A stretch of 7,005 nt of DNA from Chloroflexota bacterium (lineage in GTDB: Bacteria; Chloroflexota; Dehalococcoidia; Lucifugimonadales; VGZR01). Each line of letters opens with the position of its first letter. Positions within the stretch are counted from its first letter, which is position 1. The position numbers and the translations under genes are program-made. Positions 5,784 to 7,005 of the stretch are shown here, one piece after another. The notes under the pieces are model-generated. The model worked only from the letters and a program-made list of their open reading frames with translations. It ran no database searches and was not told where the DNA came from. The stretch covers positions 1 through 7,005 of the forward strand of contig JAQBWG010000100.1 of assembly GCA_027625225.1 (NCBI GenBank), given 5' to 3'.

Positions 5784-6911
5784 CTAGTGCCCTTCTGCCC
5801 CGTGGCTTACTGTCGCTGCCGATGCGAAAACCAGGGTGAGCATGGAGAAAATGAAGGCCTGAATCAGTCCCACGAATAGCTCCAACCCCAGGAACGGCAC
5901 AATGCCGATAAGCGGAATCAAAAACGCCATCGCGACCAGTAATACTTCACCCGCGAATATGTTTCCAAACAGACGGAAGGTGAAGCTAATGACCTTGGCG
6001 ATTTCGCTGATTCCTTCAAGGATTCCTACAAAGAACCAAATCGGTCCTTGTTTGAAGTTGATAAATTTCCCTAAATGAGTGAAGAAGCCGAGTCTCCTGA
6101 ATCCCCAGAAGTGGACTAGCACCATAGCTACCAGTGCTATGGCCAGTGTGGTGTTTACGTCTGTGTTGGCGCTTCGCAGGAAGGGGACAAGGATGCCTGC
6201 TTGCTGGCCTTCTGGGACGATGTGTTCGCCATGCTCTTCGGCTTCAAGATAGTCAACCGCCGAAATCTGGTCGCTGACTGAACCGAAGGGGGTGATTCCT
6301 ACAGAGCCTTCACCGTTGAAGGTCGAGAATTTTGTGTTCCCTAGCTCTGACACAAGAAGGGCATGTTCGTCAACGGTTTCGCCTTTTTCTTCTGCCTCTT
6401 TAACCTGTTTTTCTACGCGCTCTTCGGCATGGTGAATGAACTCTTCCGGAGATTCGATTCTGCCGATGGTCGCATAGCCAGGAAGAATCCCCATCCAGTT
6501 CGACATCACGATAAACAGGAAGATAGTCATTACTAGCGGGAGGAATACACGGGCTCGTTCGCGACCGGCCACGCTTTCGGCTAGGTTTATGAAATATTCG
6601 AACACAGCCTCAAAAAAGTTTTGCAGGCCTCGCGGAACTTCGGTGATTTTACGGGTTGCAAAGAAGCTGATGATAAGGAGAAGAACGATAGAAGCCCACG
6701 TGGCAATCATGGTGTTTGTGATGGTGAATCCGGGGAATTGTTCGTTAGCGGTTACTTTTTCCGCCGCCAGCTGTAAGTGGGGTAAAGGTGAACTGAGGAA
6801 GCCTGCGCCGAATTTGTCGCCAAGTGCACCGCCGGCTAGGCCGACAACGAAAAGCACAAGAAAGGCCACAAGGGCCATTGCCATTTTTGGGTTACGAAGC
6901 AGTTTTCCCAC
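5784..6911 (-). CDS. atpB: F1Fo ATP synthase subunit a, long form
   Basis: Subunit a is the fixed half of the ion channel, lying against the c-ring. The C-terminal half is classical: TFRLFGNIFAGEVLL (311-325) holds the essential Arg313 and Glu322, and LIQAFIFSMLTLVFASAA (349-366) holds Gln351. Glu344 stands where E. coli has His245. Membrane spans are visible at about 11-31, 66-86, 122-144, 253-271, 290-312, 319-342 and 345-366. At 375 residues it is about 100 longer than E. coli subunit a (271). One extra part is an N-terminal hydrophobic segment after a basic start, which could be a signal peptide or an extra anchor. The other is a charged insertion at about 152-240, in the loop after the span ending MSNWMGILPG. 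The start is GTG, 11 nt after AGGTG; the next in-frame ATG (codon 10, 6884) has no ribosome site. A TAA in frame at 6933-6935 rules out a longer protein. Confidence 0.97.
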   Translation of the reverse strand: MGKLLRNPKMAMALVAFLVLFVVGLAGGALGDKFGAGFLSSPLPHLQLAAEKVTANEQFPGFTITNTMIATWASIVLLLIISFFATRKITEVPRGLQNFFEAVFEYFINLAESVAGRERARVFLPLVMTIFLFIVMSNWMGILPGYATIGRIESPEEFIHHAEERVEKQVKEAEEKGETVDEHALLVSELGNTKFSTFNGEGSVGITPFGSVSDQISAVDYLEAEEHGEHIVPEGQQAGILVPFLRSANTDVNTTLAIALVAMVLVHFWGFRRLGFFTHLGKFINFKQGPIWFFVGILEGISEIAKVISFTFRLFGNIFAGEVLLVAMAFLIPLIGIVPFLGLELFVGLIQAFIFSMLTLVFASAATVSHGAEGH

Positions 6912-6922
6912 TACGTTCGGTA

Positions 6923-6927
6923 CACCT
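6923..6927 (-). promoter_or_regulatory. Ribosome-binding site deciding the atpB GTG start
   Basis: The minus strand reads AGGTG, 11 nt before the GTG at 6911. The spacing is rather long. The ATG at codon 10 has only GTGGGA about 21 nt away, so the GTG is the better start. Confidence 0.55.
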
Positions 6928-6932
6928 AAGAA

Positions 6933-7005
6933 TTAGTTTAGTTCTTTGGGGGAAGCGAAGAACCCCGATAGAATCCTATACATCCCTATGACAGCCACCG
7001 CCACT
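6933..7005 (-). CDS. C-terminal tail of an upstream small membrane protein, probably AtpI/AtpZ type (5' end cut)
   Basis: The frame is open from the window edge to a TAA at 6933-6935 and gives 23 residues. They start with a hydrophobic run (VAVAVIGMYRILSGFF) and end ASPKELN. This looks like the end of a last membrane helix and a short polar tail. The stop lies 21 nt before the atpB start, so the gene is co-directional and probably in the same operon. Bacterial atp operons often begin with a small two- to four-span protein, either AtpI (a c-ring assembly helper) or AtpZ (a putative Ca/Mg-linked partner). Place and hydrophobicity fit either. Too little is present to choose between them, and an unrelated membrane protein is possible. 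Confidence 0.5.
   Translation of the reverse strand, partial: VAVAVIGMYRILSGFFASPKELN

Noticed and set aside
1..7005. Mobile elements, CRISPR arrays, tRNA or rRNA genes
   Set aside because: Nothing of the kind is visible. The window is filled by the atp genes, with gaps of at most 79 nt.

Overview
The window holds one almost complete F1Fo ATP synthase operon. All of it is transcribed on the minus strand, so it reads from right (7005) to left (1). In transcription order the genes are: the tail of an upstream small membrane-protein gene (6933-7005, cut by the edge), atpB (subunit a), atpE (c), atpF (b), atpH (delta), atpA (alpha), atpG (gamma), atpD (beta) and atpC (epsilon, whose stop codon lies beyond base 1). 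This is the classical bacterial order B-E-F-H-A-G-D-C. There is one b gene and no b' gene.

The organism is a bacterium. Several residues look to me most like Chloroflexota, perhaps the Dehalococcoidia/SAR202 side: the alpha Walker A GDRSTGKT, alpha KHAWAYRQ, beta ADDYTDPGIVTTFGHLDA, and a long subunit a. That placement rests on memory of family sequences, not on a search, and is only moderately secure. Moderate GC content and mixed ATG/GTG starts fit but do not discriminate.

Layout: the Fo membrane sector (a, c, b) occupies 4911-6911, and the stator delta and the F1 head (alpha, gamma, beta, epsilon) occupy 1-4865. Gaps are short (12 to 79 nt), with no promoter or terminator visible, which suggests one polycistronic message. 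The longest gap (79 nt, atpE to atpF) carries a clear hairpin. Ribosome-binding sites vary in a way that tracks subunit copy number: strong before c, alpha and beta; moderate before b; weak or absent before gamma, delta and epsilon.

Function: protons pass through the a/c interface (a-Arg313, c-Glu59), turn the c-ring with gamma and epsilon, and drive ATP formation at the three alpha/beta interfaces. The b2-delta stalk holds the head still. All key catalytic and transport residues are present, so the enzyme should work. The c subunit lacks the usual sodium ligands, which points to proton coupling. The points most worth a second look are a charged insertion of roughly 80 residues in an outer loop of subunit a, a full ATP-sensing residue set in epsilon, the ribosome-binding-site pattern, and the atpE-atpF hairpin. 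I see no wholly new system here.
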